Notes: generated by a model from the letters alone, not told the origin. A stretch of DNA of 64,000 nt from Methanobacterium veterum (GCF_000745485.1 NZ_KN050694.1:438877-502876); one strand, 5' to 3'; positions 45,402 to 55,903 are shown, counted from the stretch's first letter. A program made the numbers and translations.

Positions 45402-47573
45402 TTATTCTAAAATATTAGAACCATCATCATAAATTTTATTTTTTTCTTTAACTATGGGCATTAACGAATTTATGCTGATATATCCTTCAGTAGTAGCACC
45501 TTCAATATCTTGTGGAACATTTAGCTCCCCATTGATATTAGTAGGTCTTAAGTATATATATGAACCATTCTTTATATCCTGAAAGGTATTTGTTATCAAA
45601 TTATATCTCAAACTTCGTGAATTAATACCAGTTAATCCACCTAAAAGTGCAAATCCATTAGAGTCAGAATAAACATAACTATCATTTCTATATTTACTCA
45701 ACCATCCTGCACTTGTAACTTCTATTTCATTGAACACAGGTGGATCATTCACACTTGTAAAGGCCATTGTTGGTTTATAAGGTTCTTTAAACACTTCCTG
45801 AATAATTCCAGTATTAAAAAGTAAGAATACTATAAAAAATATTGAAATAATATTAAATTTTCCACGAATACTCCATTTTTTATTGAAAATAATTAATTTA
45901 GGGAAATATTCTAAAATTAATAGAAACCCAATAACCATAAAAGGTGATAAAACTATAAGAGTAATCTGAAATATTCTTACAGTATCCAACTGATTAGAAA
46001 AATTAGGTACTATTATTGATATTATACAAATTATCAAATTAGCTATAGCAAAAAGAATAAAATTCTTTTGCACTTTTAGTCTTTTAACTGTTTCACCAAA
46101 TTTTAATATGTAACCCATAATACCAATTACTATTAAAAATTGTGTAATAATATATAGATATTTTGTTATAGTATTTAAAGGAGTATTTTTAGTCACAATT
46201 ATACCTAAACCTTGAGTAGAACTTGGATCTAAAAAGTCCGCTATGAATGATTGACCTATATTATCAAAAATTTTTACAATTGAAATAAAGACTGAAGAAT
46301 TGGCAGTATATAGATACCATGCCAATACACAAGTTAAAAACAAAATCAAAATATTAAACGTAATATTATCATTATTACTCTGTTTTCGGTATTTATTTAT
46401 CAAATACTGTAGAAAGTAAACTCCAATAAATATAGCTAGAAAAATGTATGCTAAACCATAATGTGAAACTGTCAAAGAAAAAATAAACAGCACTAATAAT
46501 ACGCTTTTACTTTTTTTATCTATTTTTGTATCTAATAATAATAAGATAATTGCAACGAGAAAAATTTCACCTATTATCTCCCTCATTAACTGGAGCATGT
46601 TATAAAAGAAACTATAAGATGTTACAAAATAAATGCATGAAAAAAATGCAATTTTGCTATTGATTTCCCTTTTAAATAGTTTAAATAATCCAAGAGGAAC
46701 CAAAGAAAAGAATAATGGATAAATTACTTTAAATATCCATACTAAATTTATACCGCAAACATGATAAAAATATGATGGCAATGTAGTAATACTTAAGATT
46801 GTAGTTCCCGCACTAAAAAAGGTCCAGTTAGAAGGAAATAATGTTGATTCCCATCTGAAATTATTAATTATAGAAGTAGCTACAAAATATTCTCTTTGAA
46901 TATCATAACCTGCAATATAATTAGAAACTAATGAGTTCTGAAATAACAAAGAAATAGAAATTATGAAAATTGTTAAAGGGTATAAATTCTTCCCTATTTT
47001 ATTAAATCCAACAAGAAGGATAATTATAGCTATATATATTATTAGAACCATAGTTCCAATGTTATTATTGTAATAATTTATCAAATATGATCCAAATATG
47101 CTTAAAAAGAGAGGCAATATCAAAAATAGCTGTTTTAAAGATATTTTAATATCTATTTGATTAGGCTTAGAATAATCATTGCCAATAAAGTAACTTAATA
47201 CTAGCAAGGAGATTGTAAATAAATTCATAGACAGTAATAATGGTAACAATGAAAGTGGTTTTTCAATGCCCAAAGGAGGAAATATAATACTAATAATTAG
47301 ACCCGTAAACATTAACGCAGTGAGACTTAATCCAACAGTATATAAAATTGTTTCTATATTACTAAGGTTATGTAATTTAAGAACTCTAAGAACTAGTATT
47401 CCCGGTACAAAAACAAGATAAATAAGCCCAATAATTTCTCTTATAAATGGAATATTAATTCCTATAAACTCTAAGCCTAATGAACCCCATAAACTTAGGT
47501 GTATAAGCAATATAAACCTAAAAAATTTTTTAAATTCACAGTTATTCAATTTAATATAATTTTCTGTAAGCAT
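45402..47573 (-). CDS. Large polytopic membrane protein, DUF2206-like (third paralogue)
   Basis: 723 aa with about 14 helices and a C-terminal domain that ends KIYDDGSNILE. Shared blocks with the paralogues: IGINIPFIREI near the start, PGILVLRVLKLH, NSLVSNYIAGYD, YPLFFSLVPLGLFKL and TVSHYGLAYIF. It is closer to the 24592 protein than to the 6532 protein by eye (both have IGINIP and the PGI.FLR/VLR.LGLH block). The proposed role as polymerase or GT-C-like transferase is inferred from topology and neighbours only. Confidence 0.75.
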   Translation of the reverse strand: MLTENYIKLNNCEFKKFFRFILLIHLSLWGSLGLEFIGINIPFIREIIGLIYLVFVPGILVLRVLKLHNLSNIETILYTVGLSLTALMFTGLIISIIFPPLGIEKPLSLLPLLLSMNLFTISLLVLSYFIGNDYSKPNQIDIKISLKQLFLILPLFLSIFGSYLINYYNNNIGTMVLIIYIAIIILLVGFNKIGKNLYPLTIFIISISLLFQNSLVSNYIAGYDIQREYFVATSIINNFRWESTLFPSNWTFFSAGTTILSITTLPSYFYHVCGINLVWIFKVIYPLFFSLVPLGLFKLFKREINSKIAFFSCIYFVTSYSFFYNMLQLMREIIGEIFLVAIILLLLDTKIDKKSKSVLLVLFIFSLTVSHYGLAYIFLAIFIGVYFLQYLINKYRKQSNNDNITFNILILFLTCVLAWYLYTANSSVFISIVKIFDNIGQSFIADFLDPSSTQGLGIIVTKNTPLNTITKYLYIITQFLIVIGIMGYILKFGETVKRLKVQKNFILFAIANLIICIISIIVPNFSNQLDTVRIFQITLIVLSPFMVIGFLLILEYFPKLIIFNKKWSIRGKFNIISIFFIVFLLFNTGIIQEVFKEPYKPTMAFTSVNDPPVFNEIEVTSAGWLSKYRNDSYVYSDSNGFALLGGLTGINSRSLRYNLITNTFQDIKNGSYIYLRPTNINGELNVPQDIEGATTEGYISINSLMPIVKEKNKIYDDGSNILE

Positions 47574-47586
47574 GTTGTTACCAATA

Positions 47587-48768
47587 TTATATTTTTTTCA
47601 TTTTATTCAGTGCTTCTTTAACTGTATTTTCAATCGCACCATAACTATATTTATTTAGTACGGTTTCCCGGCCATTATGAGCTATTTTATGGGCTTCATC
47701 TGAATTTAAAATTATCCATTCTATCTTTTTTTCTAGTGATTTAACATCACCGGGCGTAACAAGAAAGCCATCATTTCCATCATCAATTGTATCAATAATA
47801 CCTCCAACTGCAGAACAGACTGTAGGCAATTCCATAGATAAATATTCAACAACTTTTATAGGATTAGCCACTCTGTTTATTTTACAATCAATTTTTGAAC
47901 AACAAAGAATGTCAAAAGCAGATAGATATTTTGGGACTTCTTCATATGGCTTTGAAGGAATTAAAATAATTTTATCATTTAATTTCATAGTCTTTACTAA
48001 CTTCTCAATATCATTATCTCCTGAAAAATATATTTTTCCCATAATGGCTAATTTAAGTGAAGGATATTTCTCACTTAACTTTTTAAATGCCTCAAGAAGA
48101 ATAGGTATTCCTTCATAATAAGCAAAAGAACCAGTATATCCAATTACTATGTCATTTTTTCTTATATGGAGTTCCTTTCTTTTTTTGTCTCGAGATATTT
48201 TATCCATTTTAAAAGAATTTGTATTTATACCATTAGGAATATAGGATACATTCTTACATTTATATTCATATTTAGCAAAATCATGGAGATAGTAACTAAT
48301 TGCAAAAATCATACTGGCACTTCTTGCAGAATATTTTCTTATAAAATCCGGTATTATTTTAAAAAAGTTAGTATCAATAAAATCCAAAATAACGGGCTTA
48401 TTCCTAATTTTACCAGTTATAATTGCAGGTATATAACTTATTTCAGTTATAAAATCTGAGAAAATAAAATCCGAATTCTTAGATTCCTTGAAAGCATAAT
48501 AAAAGACAGGAAAAATAGCTAACGCTTTTAAATATTTTGGTAAATTTTTAGGTAAATGAACAACAGTTGTTTTAAATGATTCATCTTTTTTATGTTCAAT
48601 ATAAAATTTATCAGAAAAAAAAGAAAATGAAATTAAATTTATTTCAATACCAATATTTTCAAATATAGACATCATGTTCTTAAAACGTGCCCCTCCAGCT
48701 ATTCCAGTTCCATCAGACAGTAACTGACCAATACAAACCATTTTTAATTTATCTGCTTTGTTCTTCAT
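47587..48768 (-). CDS. GT4-family glycosyltransferase
   Basis: 393 aa GT-B enzyme. GTGIAGGARFKNM in the acceptor domain, GYTGSFAYYEGIPILLEA at the domain boundary, and NPIKVVEYLSMELPTVCSAVGG at the donor site, where the family's E-x7-E is represented by the NPIKVVEY variant. Ribosome-binding site GGAG before ATG 48768; 1 nt separates it from the upstream methyltransferase stop. It belongs to the third module. Confidence 0.87.
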   Translation of the reverse strand: MKNKADKLKMVCIGQLLSDGTGIAGGARFKNMMSIFENIGIEINLISFSFFSDKFYIEHKKDESFKTTVVHLPKNLPKYLKALAIFPVFYYAFKESKNSDFIFSDFITEISYIPAIITGKIRNKPVILDFIDTNFFKIIPDFIRKYSARSASMIFAISYYLHDFAKYEYKCKNVSYIPNGINTNSFKMDKISRDKKRKELHIRKNDIVIGYTGSFAYYEGIPILLEAFKKLSEKYPSLKLAIMGKIYFSGDNDIEKLVKTMKLNDKIILIPSKPYEEVPKYLSAFDILCCSKIDCKINRVANPIKVVEYLSMELPTVCSAVGGIIDTIDDGNDGFLVTPGDVKSLEKKIEWIILNSDEAHKIAHNGRETVLNKYSYGAIENTVKEALNKMKKI

Positions 48769-48769
48769 T

Positions 48770-49753
48770 TTAAATCTCCGTTTTAACCATTACAAATTCA
48801 CATTGATCTCCTCTTTTAATCAAATTCAATACCAAAGTAAGAGGTAAAAAAAATAAATTTAAAAGAGGATTTTGAACTAAACTTCTATTACATCTTTTTT
48901 TTCTTTTATCTTCAAGGAAATATATAATAGAACTGATAAATTGAAAAGAAGGAGTTGAATTATATCTAATTTTAATTATATCAAAACCATATTTTTCAGA
49001 ATATTTTTTTAAAACACTTGTAGAGAATAAAAATAAATGCCTTGGCGAATCTAATTGTGCCCAATACTTCCCAAATATTTTAAATGCTAAAGAATCGCTT
49101 ATAGGCGTAGCTATAACAAGAAAACCATTAGGTTTTAAAATACGGTGCAATTCTTTCATTATTTCAGAAGGATTATCAACATGTTCTAATACATGATTTA
49201 ATGTTATCAAATCAAAAAAATTATCGTTATACTTCGCTTCTAATAATGTGCCTGTAGTTATGTCTAAATTATATTGTTCAGATAGTTCTCTATCTATTTT
49301 TCCAGGTTCAACACCATAAGCATTCATTCCTAAATATTTCATTACCAATGGAAAATAGCCTATACCACAACCAACATCTAAAAAATTTCCATTCTCAACA
49401 AGACTTATAGTTCTAAACATAGGACTAAATGGAACTAATAACAAATTTATTAAGCGAAAAAATATTGATTGATCTGATCTAACATTACAGTATTGATATA
49501 ACATTTCAATTAGAGTAAAAACTTTCCTAAAATGTTTAATTTTTCCTTCATCAAATACAGAATAATTATCAGGATAATGATTAGTTAAAATATTAAAAGA
49601 TGGTTGGGGATATACAAAAATTAAACCACATTCTTTACATTTAAGTAAATTAAATGAACCTTCCATTTCAGGGAACATCCTATCCTCATTTGAGAAAAGA
49701 AATTCAACCTCTTTCGATTGACATAAATCACAATATGGAAATTTGCTATTCAT
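48770..49753 (-). CDS. Zinc-ribbon SAM-dependent methyltransferase
   Basis: 327 aa. The N-terminal zinc ribbon (CDLCQSKEVEFLFS, then CKECGLIFVYPQP) is the hallmark of the Methyltransf_13/23-type sugar methyltransferases in polysaccharide clusters. Motif I is FLDVGCGIGYF, then AYGVEPG and ITLNHVLEHVDNPSEI. A C-terminal hydrophobic segment (about 290-312) could bind membranes. It precedes a GT4 and the DUF2206-like gene, the same order as in the other two modules. Confidence 0.87.
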   Translation of the reverse strand: MNSKFPYCDLCQSKEVEFLFSNEDRMFPEMEGSFNLLKCKECGLIFVYPQPSFNILTNHYPDNYSVFDEGKIKHFRKVFTLIEMLYQYCNVRSDQSIFFRLINLLLVPFSPMFRTISLVENGNFLDVGCGIGYFPLVMKYLGMNAYGVEPGKIDRELSEQYNLDITTGTLLEAKYNDNFFDLITLNHVLEHVDNPSEIMKELHRILKPNGFLVIATPISDSLAFKIFGKYWAQLDSPRHLFLFSTSVLKKYSEKYGFDIIKIRYNSTPSFQFISSIIYFLEDKRKKRCNRSLVQNPLLNLFFLPLTLVLNLIKRGDQCEFVMVKTEI

Positions 49754-49958
49754 TATATATCACTCTATTATATTTATACCAAAAATTTTCAAAAAATAGA
49801 AATTAAATTCTATACAAAGATATTATAACTGTTTACTAATTTTGATTTAATAATATCAACTAACTTTCAAATCACTGCAACTTATTTAGAATTTTATATT
49901 TAAAATAATCTTCAACAAAATTCTTTTTATATTTTTAATTATGTCATTTCTAAGTGAT

Positions 49959-51026
49959 TTAAACCCTTAAACAGTTAATATTTTTATTAGAACTCATTTG
50001 CTTTAATTTTACATATTTGGGCTCTTTAGAATCGAATTCTGCACTTCTTTCGATATTATCCCAGTTATTTACAAACCATTCATAAGTCTTTTTTAGCCCA
50101 TCATTAAATGACATTCTAGGTTTATAGTCAAGTAACTTTTCGGCTTTCTCAATTGATGAGAGCAATTTCGTTTTTGCATCCCAATTTCTACGTGGAGCAT
50201 ATCTGATACCTTTTTCATTGCCAGTAAGTTCATTTACAGTATTCGCCATGTCTATAACCCTATGATCCTTAGCTGATCCAAGATTTATGGCCTCACCAAT
50301 TGCTTCTTCTTTTATACCCATTGCAAGCAAACCAGCAACTATATCCTCAACATAAGTCCAGTCCCTTGTTTCACTTCCATCTCCAGTAATTGGAAGTGCA
50401 TTTCCAGTCATAGACCAGTAGAAGAAATTAGGAATTACATTCCTGTATTTTCCAGGTACTTCACCAGGGCCAAAAACATTGAAAAAACGAGCATTAACAA
50501 CAGGAACATCATATAAATTATGGAAATAATTAGTGTAAAGTTCACCAAGTAATTTAGTAACCTGATAAGGAGTATGGAGACTTATTGAAATATCATGCTC
50601 TTCAAAAGGCATTTTAGAGTCCAGACCATAAACACCACATCCAGAAGAAGAATACACGAACCTTTTAACTCCAATAAGTTGAGCATACTGTAACACTTTT
50701 AAAATTCCGATTCCATTTACCATTAAATCCTTCTCAGGATTATCCACAGAATTCTGGTTGGCAAAATGGGCAGCTAAATGGAATACATAGCCTGGTTTTT
50801 CCTTAAAGACCCGTTTTAATGCATTATCATCCAGAATATCCCCTTTTATAAATTGAATATTATCATTTTGTGGAATATTCCATTCATATGCAGATGATAA
50901 ATTGTCCAATATTATTACTTTTTCTGCACCTAACTCTGCAATTTTACGGGAAAGATTACTACCAACGCAACCCGCGCCGCCTGTAATTAATACTGTTTCC
51001 CCTTCATATTCATTTAATACGTTCAT
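49959..51026 (-). CDS. NAD-dependent sugar-nucleotide epimerase/dehydratase
   Basis: 355 aa from ATG 51026, chosen because GGTGACTAAA stands directly before it; the frame is open ten codons further, to 51056. TVLITGGAGCVGSNLSR (G16xxG19xxG22), YVFHLAAHFANQNSVDNPE, YSSSGCGVYG, the catalytic YQVTK, NVFGPGEVPGKYRN and GSETRDWTYVEDI are the ordered motifs of extended SDRs such as UDP-glucose/UDP-GlcNAc 4-epimerase. The substrate is uncertain. The 51367 gene is a divergent second SDR. Confidence 0.9.
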   Translation of the reverse strand: MNVLNEYEGETVLITGGAGCVGSNLSRKIAELGAEKVIILDNLSSAYEWNIPQNDNIQFIKGDILDDNALKRVFKEKPGYVFHLAAHFANQNSVDNPEKDLMVNGIGILKVLQYAQLIGVKRFVYSSSGCGVYGLDSKMPFEEHDISISLHTPYQVTKLLGELYTNYFHNLYDVPVVNARFFNVFGPGEVPGKYRNVIPNFFYWSMTGNALPITGDGSETRDWTYVEDIVAGLLAMGIKEEAIGEAINLGSAKDHRVIDMANTVNELTGNEKGIRYAPRRNWDAKTKLLSSIEKAEKLLDYKPRMSFNDGLKKTYEWFVNNWDNIERSAEFDSKEPKYVKLKQMSSNKNINCLRV

Positions 51027-51056
51027 TTTAGTCACCTTCATGCCTTCCATATTCAT

Positions 51057-51366
51057 TAGTTATTCTACAAACGAAATATAACTAAAATCGCTATCGGCGT
51101 GGAAATTAATATTTAATTATAAAAGTAAACTGATATAAATCTTTTCATTAAGATATTACTTATAAATCGTATTATTATTAATAATAATATTAATTATGAT
51201 TAAATGAACACAAAATAAATATTATTCATATAATATTCAATAATTTAATTAAAAAATATTGTTATTACACCAAATAGTACTTGTAATAACTAAATAAATA
51301 AAAAAGAAATATTATTTAACTAGTATTTAATAATTTAGCATATTCAAAACATTCAGAGGGTTATTA
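51057..51366. other. Divergent intergenic region between two epimerase genes
   Basis: Very AT-rich with promoters for both sides expected. TTATAAATCGTATTATTATTAATAATAATATTAATT around 51169-51203 contains an A/T inverted repeat. The plus-strand gene has GAGGGTTATT directly before its ATG. No gene seen. Confidence 0.45.
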
Positions 51367-52305
51367 ATGGAAACTCAAAAAATATTAGTAACAGGTGGAG
51401 CCGGATTTATAGGCACAAACTTAGTAAATGAATTAAAAAATAGAGGACATGAAGTAACAGCACTTGATTTACTTCACAATGATAGAAATGACTACATAAG
51501 AGCTGATGTTAAAAACTACAGGCAGCTTGAAAGAGTTTTTGAAAACAATAAATTTGATTATGTTTATCATCTAGCCGCTGAATATGGTCGTTGGAACGGT
51601 GAGGGCTATTATGAAAACCTTTGGGAGACTAATGTAATTGGAACCAAACACATGATACGGTTACAAGAAGAATTAGGTTTTAGGATGATTTTCTTCTCAT
51701 CAGCCGAAGTCTACGGTGATTATAATGGAATCATGAGTGAAGATGTAATGGAAAACAACCCCATAAAAGACACGTACCAGATGAATGACTATGCAATAAC
51801 AAAATGGGCTGGAGAATTAATGTGCATGAACTCTGCCACCATGTTTGATACAGAAACCGTCAGGGTGAGGCCTGTAAATTGTTACGGACCACACGAACAA
51901 GTACACCCATACAAAGGATTTATCCCCTTATTCATATACCATGCCCTATTTAATAAGCCATATACTGTTTATAAAGGTCATAAAAGAATAATTGATTATG
52001 TTGAAGATACTGCAAGAACATTTGCAAACATTGTGGATAATTTCAAATCTGGAGAAGCCTACAACGTAGGAAGCAAACAGGAATGGGAACACGACATCAA
52101 AGAATACTCAGACATGGTCTTGAATGCAGTCGGACGCGACGACTCCATAGTAACCTACAAAGAAGCAGAAAACTTCACCACAAAAGTAAAAACCATTGAC
52201 TTCACAAAAGCAATAAAAGACTTGAAACACAACCCGCAAATTCCACCAGAAGAAGGAATCAAAAAAACTGTAGAATGGATAAAATGGTATTATAGAATAG
52301 AATAA
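51367..52305 (+). CDS. NAD-dependent epimerase/dehydratase, extended SDR
   Basis: 312 aa. KILVTGGAGFIGTNLVNEL, FDYVYHLAAEYGRWNGEGYY, SSAEVYGD, the catalytic YAITK and RPVNCYGPHE show a nucleotide-sugar epimerase or dehydratase. HKRIIDYVEDTARTFANI is the substrate loop. The unusually high-AT DNA of the first half gives way to a stretch around 52060-52300 with many ACA/AAC codons. Related DNA survives as a relic at 30109-30288. Product unknown; the sugar goes to the surrounding glycan pathways. Confidence 0.88.
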   Translation: METQKILVTGGAGFIGTNLVNELKNRGHEVTALDLLHNDRNDYIRADVKNYRQLERVFENNKFDYVYHLAAEYGRWNGEGYYENLWETNVIGTKHMIRLQEELGFRMIFFSSAEVYGDYNGIMSEDVMENNPIKDTYQMNDYAITKWAGELMCMNSATMFDTETVRVRPVNCYGPHEQVHPYKGFIPLFIYHALFNKPYTVYKGHKRIIDYVEDTARTFANIVDNFKSGEAYNVGSKQEWEHDIKEYSDMVLNAVGRDDSIVTYKEAENFTTKVKTIDFTKAIKDLKHNPQIPPEEGIKKTVEWIKWYYRIE

Positions 52306-52577
52306 AATTTTTTGATTTTATTAATGTGTATTACATTAAATTATAATTTTTATTATTTTAAAACTTATTAAAGTACTTTATTAATCTTAATTATAGAATA
52401 AACTTTTTTACTCCATTAAACTCCCTACTTTTAAACTTAAAATTAAATAATTATAAAATTAAAAAAAACCTTCTAGAATCTCCGGCTTTCATCGCATATT
52501 TCACAGTTAACCTATTATATTCAAATTGTTATTTAATTAACTTTATTTATTAGCCAAAAAATTCATTAATGGCATTA
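52306..52577. other. Intergenic region between convergent genes
   Basis: No gene seen. TTTTTTGATTTTATT right after the epimerase stop may terminate transcription. Confidence 0.35.
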
Positions 52578-53768
52578 TCATTTAGAATTTTTAGATAATA
52601 TCATTTCACTATTAACTTCATTTCCAGTAGTAACAGATGTTATCAAAGCATTGTATTGATCAACAATTTTATCCCAAGAATAAACTTTTTTCACCCGATC
52701 AAATACTCCTTCCCTACATTCTAAATTATTAAATTCCTGTGATTCTACTAAATCAAAAGAAGCCTTTAATTCATTAGAATTATTGAAATACACTGAATAT
52801 TTATCACAAACTTCACGGTTAAACACATTATCGTGTGCAATAATCAGGTTCTTTGAAACCATGGCTTCTAAAAGAGAGGGATTTGTACCTCCAACTGAAT
52901 GTCCATGGATATAAGCACTGCAGTTTTGTCTAAGCATGTTTAATAACTCCATGTCATAAATACCACCAGTGAAAATGATTTTCTTATCTTCAGGAGCACT
53001 ATTTAAAATTTCATTAATTTCATGTTCATATCGGAGATCTGCAAAATTACCAACTACAATAAGTGGTTTTTCTGTTTTACTCTTAAGATAACCTTCTACA
53101 ATAATATCAATGTTATTTTCAGGTTCTAATCTTGCTACAACCAGGTAATAACTTGGATTAATCTTAACCCCTTTAAGACAATCTGAAAGTTTTTCTGAGT
53201 CCCATTTTACATTTTGGATTTCTGAGGCCCCATAAGAAATATAAATAGAGTTAGTATTGTATCTATTATCTAAATATTTTTTAATTTCTTTAGAATCAGC
53301 TATTAACTCATCTGCCCAGAAAACTGCGATTTTTTCACTTAATTTAAGTAAAAATTTTACTAATGAATTAAATTTATTTCTCCTCCATTCTATACCATCC
53401 GGATTTACCCATAAACTTTTTCCAAATAATTTAGGTATAAAAAAGAAGATTGCAGCACTGTACCCAAGCATATACACATAATCTGCATTTTTACTTGCCC
53501 ATAATAAAGAATATCCATCATATAAAAATTCATAGATTATCCTAAATAAATTAATTTTTGGTGGTTTTATTGGGAAATAAAAAAGATGTACTCCGTTATA
53601 TTCAGAATTTTTTGGGTCTGGAGCATATTCACAGCTTACATAAACATTATTACCTTTTTTTACTAGTTCAGTACTTATTATCTCAGCAAATTTTTCAAAT
53701 CCTCCATAACGATTTGGTATTCCCCTGCTACCAATTATTGCTATTGAAGGTTTTTCTGTGTCATTCAT
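52578..53768 (-). CDS. DUF1972-type GT4 glycosyltransferase (rhamnosyltransferase-like)
   Basis: 396 aa from ATG 53768; a TTG five codons upstream is possible but weak. SIAIIGSRGIPNRYGGFEKFAE is the strong signature of the DUF1972 N-terminal domain found in rhamnosyltransferases of the Cps/RfbF kind, and GGTNPSLLEAMVSKN is the donor-site E-x7-E-like motif (HSVGGTNPSLLEAM). Expected to work on the cytoplasmic face on a lipid-linked glycan. Stand-alone gene on the minus strand. Confidence 0.88.
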   Translation of the reverse strand: MNDTEKPSIAIIGSRGIPNRYGGFEKFAEIISTELVKKGNNVYVSCEYAPDPKNSEYNGVHLFYFPIKPPKINLFRIIYEFLYDGYSLLWASKNADYVYMLGYSAAIFFFIPKLFGKSLWVNPDGIEWRRNKFNSLVKFLLKLSEKIAVFWADELIADSKEIKKYLDNRYNTNSIYISYGASEIQNVKWDSEKLSDCLKGVKINPSYYLVVARLEPENNIDIIVEGYLKSKTEKPLIVVGNFADLRYEHEINEILNSAPEDKKIIFTGGIYDMELLNMLRQNCSAYIHGHSVGGTNPSLLEAMVSKNLIIAHDNVFNREVCDKYSVYFNNSNELKASFDLVESQEFNNLECREGVFDRVKKVYSWDKIVDQYNALITSVTTGNEVNSEMILSKNSK

Positions 53769-53783
53769 TGTTTCATCTTTCAA

Positions 53784-54139
53784 TAATTTTAGATTTATCT
53801 CTTAAAATTGGTTTATACTATCTAAATTTTATATTTCCAATATTGAAAGCTATTTAACGTGCTAATAATTAGATATAACTAAATTATTGGTAAACTTTAT
53901 GTATTAATACAATAATACCTAATTAATATGATTTTCATGAATAATACTTAATTATAAACTGTAAATAGTTTTATTTAAAGATTTGTATTACAAAAAAAAT
54001 AATAAATATTCTTTTTTTATTACAATAAATAAAATAAGTATGTCTACTTTATATTTATCAATGAAAAACACATATTTCTTAAGAATTTTAAAAATACATC
54101 TGTTAATAACCCCATAATTATCTTAAAAATAGGTAATAT
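53784..54139. other. Intergenic region, 356 bp
   Basis: AT-rich with no recognised gene or RNA. It separates the glycan island from the HprK-like/ABC/nucleotidyltransferase group. Confidence 0.4.
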
Positions 54140-55330
54140 TTAAAGAGGGCCTTTACCATACCTTTTTAACAACAAAATAGGGCGAATTAAGTAGTATAAC
54201 GGAAATAAAAATTTAGGTAAAAACATATCTTTAAAATCAGCATATGACGGGCTTGTTAAGCTTTTAATACAATCATTTACTGCATACAATACATTTTCTC
54301 TTTTCCTTAAATCAAAAAGTGATTTTTCAAAGATATTTACTGATTTTTGATTGAAGATCCTTCCTTCAATTTGAAATGAAAGTTTCTTTGCTTTTGAATC
54401 AGAAACAATATGATATGAAATTTCTTCACTAATGTTTAGCCCCAATATATTCCTTACTAAAATAAGATTTATGAATAAAATCCGTTTAATGCCCAATTTA
54501 TCAGCTTTTTCTATAACCTGTGGCCAGTTTATATCACTAGTTTGAATTAACTCTGAAATATCACAAATCCAAGATAAATAATCCCAATGATGTTTAGCAT
54601 TATGTAAACACAATATTAAAAGCAAATTCTCTGGAGAAAAGCTTAAAATATTTTGATTGTTCATATTTATTTCTACCAGTTCCTTTGGATCATATAATAA
54701 ATTTTGACTGTTTTTAATTGAAATATGAGGCCCCTGGCTATTCCAATGGAATTCTATAAGAATTCCATTATTACTAACAAATAAACACTCACGTTGAGTT
54801 TTTATATATGTTAAATCATCTAAATTTTTAGCGCCAAATAATAATTTGTATCCATTAGAAGTAAGCAATTTTATGATATTTTGAATATCAGATTTATCTA
54901 TAAATAGATCAATATCATTAAACTGCCGTAACCCAATATTTCCATAAGCCATTGAAGCCAAAACAGGCCCCTTATACGGAATCGCAGTTATGCCCTCAGA
55001 CTCCAGTAGATCAAGAACCTTAATCAGTTCTCCAGTCATCATCAAATTTTTACAGACATTAACATTAAAATAATCCTTAAGCTCACCTAAAATATCTTCA
55101 GGAACCAGTTCGGGGCATATCAAATTAAGGTTATGATATAAAAGCGGCAGTAACCTGTGTCTCGATGCCAAGTCTAACAAATAATCCCAATCCAACTTTT
55201 TTTGAATTAAAAACAAAACTTTATCCCTAATTTCAGGATTCACATCTGTTCTAGCGCAGCAGAGAAGAAGTTCATCTTCAGGGCGCAGCTTTATAGTTTC
55301 ATATTTATGAGTTGCATTAAATATTGACAT
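54140..55330 (-). CDS. Nucleotidyltransferase-fold protein (NTP_transf_5-like)
   Basis: 396 aa. The core has YKGPVLASMAYGNIGLRQFNDIDLFID: a G-S-like loop followed by the D-x-D metal ligands (DID) of the polymerase-beta-type nucleotidyltransferase fold. The ELLLCCARTDV start and the LLILCLHNAKHHWDYLSW helix are typical of the 'uncharacterised nucleotidyltransferase' family PF14907. Such proteins occur in lasso-peptide and other RiPP clusters (PadeN type), where they are thought to modify the peptide. An ABC exporter and an HprK-like protein stand nearby, which fits. Confidence 0.78.
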   Translation of the reverse strand: MSIFNATHKYETIKLRPEDELLLCCARTDVNPEIRDKVLFLIQKKLDWDYLLDLASRHRLLPLLYHNLNLICPELVPEDILGELKDYFNVNVCKNLMMTGELIKVLDLLESEGITAIPYKGPVLASMAYGNIGLRQFNDIDLFIDKSDIQNIIKLLTSNGYKLLFGAKNLDDLTYIKTQRECLFVSNNGILIEFHWNSQGPHISIKNSQNLLYDPKELVEINMNNQNILSFSPENLLLILCLHNAKHHWDYLSWICDISELIQTSDINWPQVIEKADKLGIKRILFINLILVRNILGLNISEEISYHIVSDSKAKKLSFQIEGRIFNQKSVNIFEKSLFDLRKRENVLYAVNDCIKSLTSPSYADFKDMFLPKFLFPLYYLIRPILLLKRYGKGPL

Positions 55331-55441
55331 TTTTGTGACCTGCGTAACATTTCGACAGTAATCTATTTATCAAACTATCTTATATTAATTTATAAATCCA
55401 ACACACGTTTTAGTATTACTAAAGACTTAAGGAATAGTAAA

Positions 55442-55903
55442 ATGGCTAAAAAATTAAATTTCAATAAAAAAATTTTGATACCGATTATATTCGTTGCCGC
55501 TTTAATGCTGGCTGCAACTGGGGCAGTATTTTTAGCAGGTATGTCTGGATTTGCAATCAATACCACATCCAACAGCACGTGGGGAGAAAAACAAATTTCA
55601 GTAGATGCAATAAATGTTTTAAACAACAGCACAATGGACACCTACGAGTACAATGGCACTAACTATTCATATCTGGATGGTTATGTGCAGAATAACAATG
55701 AATACGACGCTTTTAATGTTGTAATGAACGCAACTGCATATGATGAATCAGGTAATGTATTTGCCAGTAACAGCACTGTTCATATAAAATATAAAAATAT
55801 TCCCGCAGGTGGAGAATCCTATTTTTATGTTATCTATCCTGATCCAGACAAGAAAATTACGCGAATTGAAGTAAACGTTGTTGATGCTAAAGCAGAACTT
55901 TAA
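55442..55903 (+). CDS. Secreted protein with FxLYD-like domain
   Basis: 153 aa. An N-terminal signal anchor (ILIPIIFVAALMLAATGAVF) is followed by an Ig-like domain: LDGYVQNNNEYDAFNVVMNA, TAYDESGNVF and IPAGGESYFYV, the pattern of FxLYD/DUF3426-type extracellular beta-sandwich domains. Several NST/NTT/NYS sequons are present. It is a plus-strand gene inserted between two minus-strand genes of the HprK-like group. Ribosome-binding site AAGGAAT. Surface location is inferred. Confidence 0.78.
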   Translation: MAKKLNFNKKILIPIIFVAALMLAATGAVFLAGMSGFAINTTSNSTWGEKQISVDAINVLNNSTMDTYEYNGTNYSYLDGYVQNNNEYDAFNVVMNATAYDESGNVFASNSTVHIKYKNIPAGGESYFYVIYPDPDKKITRIEVNVVDAKAEL

